Source: Palaemon carinicauda (taxonomy: Eukaryota > Arthropoda > Malacostraca > Decapoda > Palaemonidae). Taken from it: DNA of 64,000 nt. Shown piece after piece: positions 36,237 to 48,337 of this stretch. The notes under the pieces are model-generated. The model saw nothing but the letters and a program-made list of their open reading frames with translations. It was not told the DNA's origin and did not search any database. The stretch covers positions 156,209,588-156,273,587 of the forward strand of contig NC_090729.1 of the NCBI RefSeq assembly GCF_036898095.1. Direction: 5' to 3'. Numbering within the stretch: the stretch's first letter is position 1; every line of letters begins with the position of its first letter. A program made the translations under genes and the position numbers.

Positions 36237-36479
36237 TTAACTAATTGAGCGACTGTGCCAAAGATTAATATCTAGATCAAGAATAAAAAATTTAATTGAC
36301 CGTAAGTTTGTGTCCAACAAATTAAGATGAGAATCAGCAGCTGAACACCACACAGGAGAACCATATTCAAAACAAGGTAGAATGAAAGAATTAAAACACT
36401 TCTTGAGAATAGATTGATCACCGAAAATCTTGAAAGACTTTCTCAATAAGCCAATTTTTTGTGCAATTGAAGAAGACAA
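36237..36479 (-). pseudogene. LINE-A C-terminal domain
   Basis: It reads SSSIAQKIGLLRKSFKIFGD, CFNSFILPCFEYGSPVWCSA and ADSHLNLLDTNLRSIKF, which is the conserved region following the RT in this LINE group. It is truncated by a stop. Remnant coding similarity continues weakly to about 36000 in other frames. Confidence 0.75.
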
Positions 36480-36604
36480 GACCTAATGTGTTCCTCAAAA
36501 GTAAATTTGCTGTCGAGAATCACACCTAAAATTTTAAGTCATACGAATTTAAAGAAACATTATCAATACTGAGATCCGGATGTTGAAGAGCCACCGTCTT
36601 TGAC

Positions 36605-37323
36605 CTACTTACAATTATACTTAGGAGTTTTGTTAGTATTCAACTTCATACCCCATAATTTGCACCATGTACTAATTTTAGCTAAATCTCTATTAAGGGA
36701 TTCACCAACCCCAGATCTACATTCAGGGGATAGAATAGATGCAAAGAGTGTAGCATCATCAGCATATGCAACAAGCTTGTTTACTAGGCCAAACCACATG
36801 TCATGTGTATATAGTATGAAAAGTAATGGGCTAAGAACACTACCCTGTAGATCACCGGATATCACATTCCTATACTCATTATGGTGCCCATCAACAACAA
36901 CAGATCTATTACTTAAAAAATCAATACTACTAAGAAACGACCAACCCACTCCCAACTGAGTTTGAAAATAATGGTCTCATGATTAACACTGTCAAAGGCA
37001 GCACTAAAATTAGGGCCAATCTTGCCAGCTTCCTGACCACAATAGAGGGATTTCTGTACAGCATTGGAGATTGTAAGAAGGGCATAACATGCTCCAAGGG
37101 CTTTACGAAAACCAAATTGCAAACTTAGGAATAGATTATTACCTTCAGCAAACCTATTAAGACGTTTTGCCAGAAGACGCTCAAAAACTTTTGATATGGG
37201 AGTTATGGAAATTGGGCGGTAATCAGTGGGACTTGAGCTACCACAAGTACATTTACATAGAGGAGTAACATTACCAATCCTCCAATAAGTGCTAAAAGCT
37301 CCTCCTCTTGCTAACTTACGCAA
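36605..37323 (-). pseudogene. LINE-A reverse transcriptase region
   Basis: RT motifs are visible in order: WRIGNVTPLCK, DYRPISITPISKVFERLLAK, LQFGFRK, FSAAFDSVNHE, then in a second frame GSVLSPLLFILYTHDM and the catalytic VAYADDATL (YADD intact). The leading aspartate of the usual LDFSAAFD motif is replaced by N (PNFSAAFD). The frame shifts near 36930. The domain reverse-transcribes element RNA at a nicked target; this copy is not functional. Confidence 0.85.
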
Positions 37324-37791
37324 AACAACAACTTCGGAGTTAAGAAATCTGGTGTCTTTATAAAAAACAATGGAATACCATTTGGGTCTATACCTCCATA
37401 AGCATCCAGGTCATCAACAGAGCTTTAATTTCACGAGCTCGAAAAGCTAAACTAGTTAATCTAGCCTCAAGAAAACATGAATGAGAAGTTCAAGTTTTTC
37501 ATTACTCTAAACTGTTTACTGTCAAAAACATCAGCCAAAAGGGTTGCCTTTTCCTTTGGACAGTGAGTGACTGAGCCATCTGGTTTAAGTAAAGGAGGAA
37601 CTTTTGCATCTACACTAAAGAGTGCAGATTTAAGGGTAGATCATTTATGTTCCTGAGTTGTACCAGAAAGGGTTCCTTTTAAGGTTAAATTGTACTCTTT
37701 TTCAGTTGAGGCATAAACTCAGCAAAAGCTTGAAGCTGAGTAGAGTTAGTCCATGTCAAACTGATCCATTACCCTTCCAAAGATGATAGGC

Positions 37792-38753
37792 CTATTGATT
37801 CGTCAAAAAAGCACGTCTGCAATCATTGAACCACTGTTTGTCCTTCACTCGGTACCTTAGCACACGAGAACAGATACGCCTGTCGATTATGTTGACTATA
37901 TTCTCATTCAAAGGGACAACAGGATCTACACTACTATATAATTGTGACCAATTCAAGCACAAAAGATCATGAAAAATCCCACTGCAGTCAGGTTGGGATT
38001 TTATATAAAATTTACAAGAGCATGATATATCAGGGACAGGCTGCCTAGTCTTCACTACTAATAAAATCAAGGCATGATTAGATGTCCCGACTGGAGAACC
38101 AACCTTACTAGTTATAACGCCAGGGGAGTCTGTGTATACGAGGTCCAAGCAATTACCAGACCTGTGAGTAGCTTCACTTATGCTTTGCTCACAGCCCGAT
38201 TCAGAGGCAAAGTCTAAAGCTCTTAAGATATGGCGATCGGTAGGAGAGAGAGAACTTAACCAGTCCCTACGGTGAGCATTAAAATCATCAACAAAGACAA
38301 AAGCCTTTCTATCATCTTTTATCTTAGCCATAATGGTAAGAAAACAATCGAAGATGGAATCATCCATGTCTGGATTACGGTAGATCGAACAAAATAAAAG
38401 TAGTTATGCATGCCACAAACTTTTATTACCTGAATCTCATGACATCCACATTGATAGCAGGACTTATGAGAATCAGGGTACTCAGTCCTAATATACACAT
38501 CCATTCCCCTGGTCCTAGGGATGGCAGCACGTTTCAACATTATTGGCTTCTTAAAACTAGTTATAAGGAGCTCAGATGAGTGCCTCATATTAGAAACCAA
38601 AGTTTCTGAGCACAAAAAAATATACTGTCTGGACACAACTGTAAGGTTTTGAATATTTGCATGAAGACCACGAATATTGCAATACTGAAGACTAAATTGA
38701 CGAAATCTAGGACGCACTGGTCCGGGATTTCACCCCATGTCTCCAGACAGCAT
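37792..38753 (-). pseudogene. LINE-A endonuclease region with a 2A-like remnant
   Basis: An ATG (38753-38751) starts MLSGDMG, a stop, then NPGP (38729-38718), a damaged match to the 2A consensus DxExNPGP. Next comes the APE-type endonuclease: LQYCNIRGLHANIQNL, FLCSETLVSN, then in a shifted frame VFVDDFNAHRRDWLS (usual GDFNAHH), ATHRSGNCLDLV, and SNHALI (usual SDHALI). The first catalytic glycine and the SDH aspartate are substituted. At least one frameshift lies near 38340. Confidence 0.75.
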
Positions 38754-39367
38754 AAGAATTAATAGAAATAAAAAAGACAAAATAAAAAACTAGAAAAACA
38801 AGAATTATAACAAAAACAATATGTACAGAATTATAAATAAAAGTGATTGATGAAACCCATAGACTATAGTAAAAAGTCTGAAAAACCGATCAACATGGAA
38901 GAGCCGATACACTATGCAAGGCTAAATACAGTACCCTCTAATATAGCCACTTCAACTGAAGAGAGGACAGTAAAGATGGTTTTGAGAAGAAAAAGAATCA
39001 GAAAAGGAAAAGACAACCTCTTAATAAACCAGCAGGCATCCATGGCCCTTCTATTAAGCCTGCCCAACACACCATTTCAATAAAACAAGAGGAAGAAAAA
39101 GAAAATAATAGGATAGAATAGTGTGCCCGAGTGTACCCTCAAGCAAGTGAACTCTCACCCAAGACAGTGGAAGATCATGGTACAGAGGCTATGGCACTAC
39201 CCAAGACTAGAGAACAAGGGTTTAATAGAGTGTCCTTCCTAGAAGAGCTGCTTACCATAGCTAAAAGTGTCTTCTACCCTTACCAAGAGGAGAGTACACT
39301 GAACAATTTCAGTATAGTAATTAAACCCTTGGGTGAAGAAGTGTTTAGTATCTCACTGTTGTCAGGT

Positions 39368-40560
39368 GTAACCAGTCATTAAACCTTCGCACGTGTAATA
39401 AAATTCATTAAACGTTCACCAAGTGTGTAGCCAAATTCATTAGAACTTCAGAAGTGTATAATTAAATTCACTAAACCTTCACAAGTTTTAATAGAATTAA
39501 CGAAACCTTGGCACATGTAATTCAATAATCCTTCACAAGTGTTTATAAAATTCACTAAACCTTCAAAGTGTTAATAAAATTTACCAAACTTTCACAAGTG
39601 TTAATAAAATTTACCAAACTTTCACAAGTGTTAATAAAATTTACCAAACTTTCACAAGTGTTAATAAAATTTACCAAACTTTCACAAGTGTTAATAAAAT
39701 TTACCAAACTTTCACAAGTGTTAATAAAATTTACCAAACTTTCACAAGTGTTAATAAAATTTACCAAACTTTCACAAGTGTTAATAAAATTTACCAAACT
39801 TTCACAAGTGTTAATAAAATTTACCAAACTTTCACAAGTGTTAATAAAACTTACCAAACTTTCACAAGTGTTAATAAAACTTACCAAACTTTCACAAGTG
39901 TATAATAAAACTTACCAAACTTTCACAAGTGTATAATAAAATTTACCAAACTTTCACAAGTGTATAATAAAATTTACCAAACTTTCACAAGTGTATAATA
40001 AAATTTACTTAACTTTCACAAGTGTATAATAAAATTTATTAAACGTTCACAAGTGTATAATAAAATTCACTAAACGTTCACAAGTGTATAATAAAATTCA
40101 CTGAACTTTCACAAGTGTATAATAAAATTCACTGAACTTTCACAAGTGTATAATAAAATTCACTGAACTTTCACAAGTGTATAATAAAATTCACTGAACT
40201 TTCACAAGTGTATAATAAAATTCACTAAACTTTCACAAGTATATAATAAAATTCACTAAACTTTCACAAGTATATAATAAAATTCACTGAACTTTCACAA
40301 GTGTAATAAAATTCACTGAACTTTCACAAGTGTAATAAAATTCACTGAAGTTTCACAAGTGTAATGAAATTCACTGAACTTTCACAAGTGTAATGAAATT
40401 CACTGAACTTTCACAAGTGTAATGAAATTCACTGAACTTTCACAAGTGTAATGAAATTCACTGAATTTAAAACATTTAATAAAATTAACTAAACTTAAAA
40501 CATTTAATAAAATTAACTAAACTTTCACAATTATGTAAAAAATACACTAAACTTAACCTT
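39368..40560. repeat. Satellite block S6, 30- and 31-bp units
   Basis: 39580-39890 has 30-bp units (TTACCAAACTTTCACAAGTG plus TTAATAAAAT), which give an in-frame decapeptide repeat on translation. 39900-40300 has 31-bp units with GTGTATAATAAAATTCACTG. Later units shorten (GTGTAATGAAATTCACTGAA). Confidence 0.95.
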
Positions 40561-43500
40561 TCAAAAGTGTGTAGCCAAATTCACCAAACCTTTCAAAAGT
40601 GTGTAGCCAAATTCGCCAAACCTTTCAAAAGTGTGCAGCCAAATTCACCAAACCTTTCAAAAGTGTGCAGCCAAATTCACCAAACCTTTCAAAAGTGTGC
40701 AGCCAAATTCGCCAAACCTTTCAAAAGTGTGCAGCCAAATTCACCAAACCTTTCAAAAGTGTGCAGCCAAATTCGCCAAACCTTTCAAAAGTGTGCAGCC
40801 AAATTCACCAAACCTTTCAAAAGTGTGTAGCCAAATTCACCAAACCTTTCAAAAGTGTGCAGCCAAATTCACCAAACCTTTCAAAAGTGTGCAGCCAGAT
40901 TCACCAAACCTTTCAAAAGTGTGCAGCCAAATTCACCAAACCTTTCAAAAGTGTGCAGCCAAATTCACCAAACCTTTCAAAAGTGTGCAGCCAAATTCAC
41001 CAAACCTTTCAAAAGTGTGCAGCCAAATTCACCAAACCTTTCAAAAGTGTGCAGCCAAATTCACCAAACCTTTCAAAAGTGTGCAGCCAAATTCACCAAA
41101 CCTTTCAAAAGTGTGCAGCCAAATTCACCAAACCTTTCAAAAGTGTGCAGCCAAATTCACCAAACCTTTCAAAAGTGTGCAGCCAAATTCACCAAACCTT
41201 TCAAAAGTGTGCAGCCAAATTCACCAAACCTTTCAAAAGTGTGTAGCCAAATTCACCAAACCTTTCAAAAGTGTGCAGCCAAATTCACCAAACCTTTCAA
41301 AAGTGTGCAGCCAAATTCACCAAACCTTTCAAAAGTGTGTAGACAGATTCGCCAAACCTTTCAAAAGTGTGTAGACAGATTCGCCAAACCTTTCAAAAGT
41401 GTGCAGCCAAATTCGCCAAACCTTTCAAAAGTGTGCAGCCAAATTCACCAAACCTTTCAAAAGTGTGCAGCCAAATTCACCAAACCTTTCAAAAGTGTGC
41501 AGCCAAATTCGCCAAACTTTTCAAAAGTGTGTAGCGAAATTCGCCAAACTTTTCAAAAGTGTGTAGCGAAATTCGCCAAACCTTTCAAAAGTGTGTAGCC
41601 AGATTCGCCAAACCTTTCAAAAGTGTGCAGCCAAACTCACCAAACCTTTCAAAAGTGTGCAGCCAAATTCACCAAACCTTTCAAAAGTGTGTAGCCAAAT
41701 TCGCCAAACCTTTCAAAAGTGTGTAGCCAAATTCGCCAAACCTTTCAAAAGTGTGCAGCCAAATTCACCAAACCTTTCAAAAGTGTGCAGCCAAATTCGC
41801 CAAACCTTTCAAAAGTGTGCAGCCAAATTCACCAAACCTTTCAAAAGTGTGCAGCCAAATTCACCAAACCTTTCAAAAGTGTGCAGCCAAATTCGCCAAA
41901 CCTTTCAAAAGTGTGTAGCCAAATTCACCAAACCTTTCAAAAGTGTGTAGCCAAATTCACCAAACCTTTCAAAAGTGTGTAGCCAAATTCGCCAAACCTT
42001 TCAAAAGTGTGCAGCCAAATTCACCAAACCTTTCAAAAGTGTGCAGCCAAATTCGCCAAACCTTTCAAAAGTGTGTAGCCAAATTCACCAAACCTTTCAA
42101 AAGTGTGTAGCCAAATTCACCAAACCTTTCAAAAGTGTGTAGCTAAATTCACCAAACCTTTCAAAAGTGTGCAGCCAAATTCACCAAACCTTTCAAAAGT
42201 GTGTAGCCAAATTCGCCAAACCTTTCAAAAGTGTGCAGCCAAATTCGCCAAACCTTTCAAAAGTGTGCAGCCAAATTCGCCAAACCTTTCAAAAGTGTGC
42301 AGCCAAATTCACCAAACCTTTCAAAAGTGTGCAGCCAAATTCACCAAACCTTTCAAAAGTGTGCAGCCAAATTCGCCAAACCTTTCAAAAGTGTGCAGCC
42401 AAATTCACCAAACCTTTCAAAAGTGTGTAGCCAAATTCACCAAACCTTTCAAAAGTGTGTAGCCAAATTCGCCAAACCTTTCAAAAGTGTGCAGCCAAAT
42501 TCACCAAACCTTTCAAAAGTGTGCAGCCAAATTCGCCAAACCTTTCAAAAGTGTGTAGCCAAATTCACCAAACCTTTCAAAAGTGTGTAGCCAAATTCAC
42601 CAAACCTTTCAAAAGTGTGTAGCCAAATTCACCAAACCTTTCAAAAGTGTGCAGCCAAATTCACCAAACCTTTCAAAAGTGTGTAGCCAAATTCGCCAAA
42701 CCTTTCAAAAGTGTGCAGCCAAATTCACCAAACCTTTCAAAAGTGTGCAGCCAAATTCGCCAAACCTTTCAAAAGTGTGCAGCCAAATTCACCAAACCTT
42801 TCAAAAGTGTGCAGCCAAATTCACCAAACCTTTCAAAAGTGTGTAGCCAAATTCGCCAAACCTTTCAAAAGTGTGCAGCCAAATTCGCCAAACCTTTCAA
42901 AAGTGTGCAGCCAAATTCACCAAACCTTTCAAAAGTGTGTAGCCAAATTCACCAAACCTTTCAAAAGTGTGTAGCTAAATTCACCAAACCTTTCAAAAGT
43001 GTGCAGCCAAATTCACCAAACCTTTCAAAAGTGTGCAGCCAAATTCACCAAACCTTTCAAAAGTGTGCAGCCAAATTCACCAAACCTTTCAAAAGTGTGC
43101 AGCCAAATTCACCAAACCTTTCAAAAGTGTGTAGACAGATTCGCCAAACCTTTCAAAAGTGTGCAGCCAAATTCACCAAACCTTTCAAAAGTGTGCAGCC
43201 AAATTCACCAAACCTTTCAAAAGTGTGCAGCCAAATTCGCCAAACCTTTCAAAAGTGTGCAGCCAAATTCACCAAACCTTTCAAAAGTGTGCAGCCAAAT
43301 TCACCAAACCTTTCAAAAGTGTGCAGCCAAATTCGCCAAACCTTTCAAAAGTGTGTAGCCAAATTCACCAAACCTTTCAAAAGTGTGTAGCCAAATTCGC
43401 CAAACCTTTCAAAAGTGTGTAGCCAAATTCACCAAACCTTTCAAAAGTGTGTAGCCAAATTCGCCAAACCTTTCAAAAGTGTGCAGCCAAATTCACCAAA

Positions 43501-44395
43501 CCTTTCAAAAGTGTGCAGCCAAATTCGCCAAACCTTTCAAAAGTGTGCAGCCAAATTCACCAAACCTTTCAAAAGTGTGCAGCCAAATTCACCAAACCTT
43601 TCAAAAGTGTGCAGCCAAATTCGCCAAACCTTTCAAAAGTGTGTAGCCAAATTCACCAAACCTTTCAAAAGTGTGTAGCCAAATTCGCCAAACCTTTCAA
43701 AAGTGTGTAGCCAAATTCACCAAACCTTTCAAAAGTGTGTAGCCAAATTCACCAAACCTTTCAAAAGTGTGCAGCCAAATTCGCCAAACCTTTCAAAAGT
43801 GTGCAGCCAAATTCGCCAAACCTTTCAAAAGTGTGCAGCCAAATTCACCAAACCTTTCAAAAGTGTGCAGCCAAATTCACCAAACCTTTCAAAAGTGTGC
43901 AGCCAAATTCACCAAACCTTTCAAAAGTGTGCAGCCAAATTCACCAAACCTTTCAAAAGTGTGTAGCCAAATTCACCAAACCTTTCAAAAGTGTGTAGCC
44001 AAATTCACCAAACCTTTCAAAAGTGTGTAGCTAAATTCACCAAACCTTTCAAAAGTGTGGGGCCAAATTCGCCAAACCTTTCAAAAGTGTGTAGCCAGAT
44101 TCGCCAAACCTTTCAAAAGTGTGTAGACAGATTCGCCAAACCTTTCAAAAGTGTGTAGACAGATTCGCCAAACCTTTCAAAAGTGTGTAGACAGATTCGC
44201 CAAACCTTTCAAAAGTGTGTAGCCAAATTCGCCAAACTTTTCAAAAGTGTGTAGCGAAATTCGCCAAACTTTTCAAAAGTGTGTAGCGAAATTCGCCAAA
44301 CTTTTCAAAAGTGTGTAGCGAAATTCGCCAAACTTTTCAAAAGTGTGTAGCGAAATTCACCAAACTTTTCAAAAGTGTGTAGCCAAATTCACTAA
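40561..44395. repeat. Satellite block S7, 32-bp unit, about 120 copies
   Basis: The unit is GTGTGCAGCCAAATTCACCA plus AACCTTTCAAAA (32 bp). Two binary positions (CAG/TAG and CAC/CGC) carry most variation. Rare variants GTGTGTAGCTAAATT at about 42138, 42970 and 44026 are spaced 832 and 1056 bp (26 and 33 units). Since 32 is not divisible by 3, three units give a 96-bp frame cycle and the strand shows long overlapping ORFs up to 247 codons in all three frames. These are repeat translations. Confidence 0.97.
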
Positions 44396-45990
44396 ATCTA
44401 AAAAAGTGTGTAAAATTATTCAATAATCCTTCACTAGCGTGTAATAAAATTCACTAAACCTTCACAAGTGTGTAATAAAATTCATTAAACCTTCACAAGT
44501 GTAATAAAATTCACTAAACCTGCACATGTTTAACAAAAATCACCATCTTCCCAACTGTGTAATTAAATTCATTAAATCTTCACAGCTGTAATAAAAATCA
44601 CCACCTTCACAAGTGTGTAACCAGTCATCAAACCTTCACAAGTGAGTAAACAGTCATTGTATCTTCACAGTTGTGTAATTAAATTTACTAAACCTGCACG
44701 GGTGTTTAATAAAAATCACTAAACCTTCACAAGTGTATAATTAAATTCACTAAACATTCACAATAGTAATAAAATACTAATCAATCACAAGTGTGATAAA
44801 ATTACCTAAACCTGCACGTGTGTGTAACAAAAATCACTAAACCTTCACAAGTGTGTAACCAGTCACTAAACCTTCACAAGTGTGTAACCAGTCATTAAAC
44901 CTTCACAAGTGTGTAACCAGTCATTAAACCTTCACAAGTGTGTAATTAAATTTACTAAACCTGCACGTGTTTAATAATAATCATAAACCTTCACAAGTGT
45001 ATAACTAAATTCACTAAACATTCACTAGTGTAATAAAATTGACTACTCATTCACAAGCGTGGAATAAAACTAACTAAACCTGCACGTGTGTGCAACAAAA
45101 ATCACTAAACCTTGACGTGTGTAACCAAATTCGCTAAACATTCACAAGAGTGTAGTAAAGTTCACTAAACCTGCAAGTGTGCGAATAAAGTTCATTAAAC
45201 CTGCAAATGTGTGTAAATTTCACTAACCTGCACGTTTGTGTAACAAAAATCACTCAACTTTCCCTAATGTGTAACCAAATTAATTAAACTTTCACTAGTG
45301 TAACCAAATTAATCAAACTTTCACTAGTGTAACCAAATTAATTAAACTTTCACTAGTGTAACCAAATTAATTAAACTTTCACTAGTGTAATAAAATTCAC
45401 CAAACCTTCACTAGTGTGTAATAAAATTCACCAAACCTTCACTAGTGTGTAATAAAATTCACCAAACCTTCACTAGTGTGTAATAAAATTCACCAAACCT
45501 TCACTAGTGTGTAATAAAATTCACCAAACCTTCACTAGTGTGTAATAAAATTCACCAAACCTTCACTAGTGTGTAATAAAATTCACCAAACCTTCACTAG
45601 TGTGTAATAAAATTCACCAAACCTTCACTAGTGTAATAAAATTCACCAAACCTTCACTAGTGTAATAAAAGTGTGCAATTCAATAAAATATACTAAACCT
45701 GTCAGTGTTATAATTCACTAAACCTGCCCACTGTGTAAAAAAAATCATTAAGCTTTTACATGTGTGTAACTAGACAAAACCACATTTGTGTAACTAAAGT
45801 CAATAAATATTCGCATTTTTGTAACCAAAGTCACGAAGTAGTCCCATATTTGTAACCAGTCACTAAATATTCACATTTGTGTAACCAAAGTCACTAAATA
45901 TTTACATTTGTGTAACCAAAGTCACTAAATATTCCCATAAATATTCCCATTCGTTTAACCAAGTCACTTAATATTCACATTTGTGTAAGC
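44396..45990. repeat. Satellite block S8, degenerate 29-31-bp units
   Basis: Mixed diverged units occur first, then a homogeneous run (about 45390-45640) of GTGTGTAATAAAATTCACCA plus AACCTTCACTA (31 bp). It fades out in ATTTGTGTAACCAAAGTCAC units by 45990. Confidence 0.9.
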
Positions 45991-46263
45991 AAAGTAAAAT
46001 AACTTCTTTAGTGTGAGATTGGTTGATTACCCCATTGTATTATGATTATTTATATTGAAAGTCATTTTCCTGTGTAATATTTCAAATTGTAACTCTAAAG
46101 TAGCCAAGTTTGAAGGCTGTGCGTGTGCGTGTGTGTAACATGAATGTGTGTCATGCTTGAATTAAGTTTGAAACTATGGGATATTTAGTGCAAGTTGGTT
46201 GAGAGGGAAGACTTAATTGACTGTCGATTTAAAAGTATCAATTTCTTTTTTCTTATTCTCCAG

Positions 46264-46342
46264 CACTAAAAAGCATCAGCAACAGAAGTATGAAAGTAGT
46301 ATCGAAGTCAATGTAATAACTTATCAAAAAGAACACAAAAGG
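46264..46342 (+). CDS. Candidate internal exon, 79 bp
   Basis: The acceptor TTCTTTTTTCTTATTCTCCAG (ending 46263) has a strong pyrimidine tract, and the donor AGG|GTAAGTAT is perfect. One frame is open throughout (1 + 26 codons): TKKHQQQKYESSIEVNVITY then QKEHKR. Splice signals on both sides are among the best in the window. No homolog is recognised and no neighbouring exon was assigned. It could also be an exon of a noncoding transcript. Confidence 0.42.
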
Positions 46343-48012
46343 GTAAGTATGTGTTCGTTGAATTAATAAAGGATAAAATATATCAAAAATTTATTCTTGT
46401 CCATACTGAGAACCAACCCCGGAGGCTGTGTATCAAGAAACTCAAAAGTTTGATGAACATAACTAGATTTACTAGCAACCAAAATAGATATATTCTTTTG
46501 TAACCTAGATAATTTGACTTTAATCATAACACCTCATTTACGATAGAAAACTAGCCAAAACTATAACGGGAAAACTCACCTTGCAAAATAACATTGTTTT
46601 TTTTTTAATCAAATAGAAAAGTTATGAATACACAATAGCCAGCAATAGACATCAAAAGATATTACGCAAAAATTTAATACTAAATTACTGCAAACGAAAA
46701 ATATATCAAAGTTTTAAAAGCTATTCAATAAATTTCAGATCCAAATCCTCACAATGGTAACGAATAACTAAGATAGTTATGCGAAAAGGTTTTACCGAAT
46801 TTGCACTACAACGACTGTTACTGAATACAGGTTCACGTGATAATCTTTTTCTTGGTTTTATTCCTTAGCATGTGTTTAATGCTCTTAACTGGAAATTAAG
46901 GCAAATCCTAATTAAGTAGTTAAAGAATACTTTGAAAAACCACACGAAAATATTTGTACAATATAGAAGGATACAAACAACAAATTTTAGCCTCCAAACG
47001 AAAGTATAAATGAAAACAGTGTGAATTGTATGGAATTTGTATAGTTTGAGACTGCTATGCCACCCTGAAGATCAAATCCGCAACACCAGTACTTCAATTT
47101 TGCCAAGAGTAGTGATTATAATATGAAAATGAAAAGTCATGAATTAAGTTCATAACAAAAATCTTTTAAACGCATACTTACAAACAATATCCAAGATTAA
47201 TGTTCACATCCTCAGCTACCTATCTAAAGGTTCAGAATGTAGAACTTTGAAAATCAAGGAAGCCGATTTCCTTGTTCTGTCGTCCTTGGGAGACAGTTGG
47301 CTCCACCTGTATTTGGTCTTCATGACTATTATTGCTTATGCAAATCTTAAATTTATATAGAATTGTCCATTGGAAGCAATTTTATTCATACTGTATAGTT
47401 TTATTTTAATTTCTGCACTATTTCACCTCCAATTAAATCATTGAAAAAGTTTCTGCTCCTTAGCAGGTGCAAAAGATTATAAATTTTTGAATTTTTTCAA
47501 CATTTTGTGAATAGCAAGATAACACTAATTGCATAGGTGAAAAAAAGTTAAAAAACAGGACAACTAAAGCGACTCATTGGGCAAGATCTACACTTACTTA
47601 AAACAATTTGCCATTTTGCTTCCAAATTTATGGGGTACAAGTATAATTTCAATAATTTCAATACTTTCAATCAATTTGGTAGCATTGTTTCCAACATTAG
47701 AAATCAAGGTAAGGTAAAACAATCTGAATCGTCTGGGTGTAGTTTTTTTTTTTTTTTTTTTATTATTCTTAATTACCTTGCATGGATACAACTGCGTTTA
47801 CCTGAAACTCTACTTCAAAGTAATTATTTTTTCCGCACATCGTTATTGCATATTGTTTACAATCTACATGGACACATTCTGATAAATAGTTTGTGAATCT
47901 TAGATGTGAGAAACGGCTAACCAATCCGCAAGTGAAGCAACCATAGTCTAGAATAGGTGACTTTACAGCTAACAATATTAGTGTTTCCTACACAGATTCA
48001 CACATTTCCCTC
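46343..48012. other. AT-rich sequence, little recognised
   Basis: A poly(T) lies at about 47744-47760. A short minus-strand frame at about 47217-47324 (MKTKYRWSQLSPKDDRTRKS onward) sits in a locally GC-richer patch. It might be an exon fragment but lacks convincing splice context. Confidence 0.4.
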
Positions 48013-48014
48013 TA

Positions 48015-48268
48015 AAGCCCTGTCCACACGATCGAGCATGCCCAACGGGCAAACGGTGATACTAGACCACAATAGATAGTAAGAATAAGGGTTAATGACG
48101 TCAGAAGCGGGAAAACCACAGACAGGGATCTGGCATCATACAGTGTTGCCAGATCCCTGCCTTTAGTTTTCCCCGCTTTTGACGTCATCAACCCCCACTT
48201 TCACTTACTATTGTAGCCTGGTATCACTATTTGCCCATCAGTCATGCTCGATCGTGTGGACAGGGCTT
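48015..48268. mobile_element. Fold-back MITE, about 254 bp
   Basis: Long inverted arms start AAGCCCTGTCCACACGATCG and AGCATG at the left, with the reverse complement at the right. They continue through GTGATAC, GACGTCA and CAGGGATCTGGCA to a short centre (about 48140). TA lies outside both ends (48013-48014 and 48269-48270). No coding capacity. The TA (or TAA/TTA) duplication fits a Tc1/mariner-like or Harbinger-like non-autonomous element; not resolved. Confidence 0.85.
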
Positions 48269-48337
48269 TACACTAAATTCCTTTAACACTTCGATCAAAT
48301 AGACAAATATACTACTCTAAAAATTAAGCAACATTTA

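Larger units (their letters stand above)
35721..39367 (-). mobile_element. LINE-A: near-complete but decayed non-LTR retrotransposon
   Basis: Read on the minus strand the order is: 5' region (39367 to about 38760), endonuclease (38753 to about 37800), degenerate linker, reverse transcriptase (37323-36605), C-terminal domain (36479-36237), a 3'UTR and a (TAA)n tail. Both sides are the same satellite (GTGTAACCAGTCATTAAACC at both borders), so it landed in the array. It belongs to the APE-endonuclease/RT type (jockey/CR1-like group). The clade cannot be fixed by eye. Multiple frameshifts and stops make it inactive. Its two ends match the short elements at 51750-52230 and 59407-59788. Confidence 0.85.

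Noticed and set aside
36600..36959. 119-codon plus-strand ORF opposite the LINE-A reverse transcriptase
   Set aside because: Antisense shadow of the RT region, which carries the recognisable motifs on the minus strand.
39555..39936. ORFs of 110-122 codons on both strands with decapeptide repeats
   Set aside because: The unit is 30 bp, so every frame without a stop stays open; simple satellite.
40567..44030. Long overlapping ORFs (up to 247 codons) read as a repetitive Cys/Lys-rich protein
   Set aside because: They are translations of a 32-bp satellite cycling through all frames; no start context, promoter or unique sequence.
15930..45990. Telomeric repeat because of TAACC/CTAAACC strings
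   Set aside because: The arthropod telomere is (TTAGG)n; here the strings are only part of a longer 29-32-bp unit.
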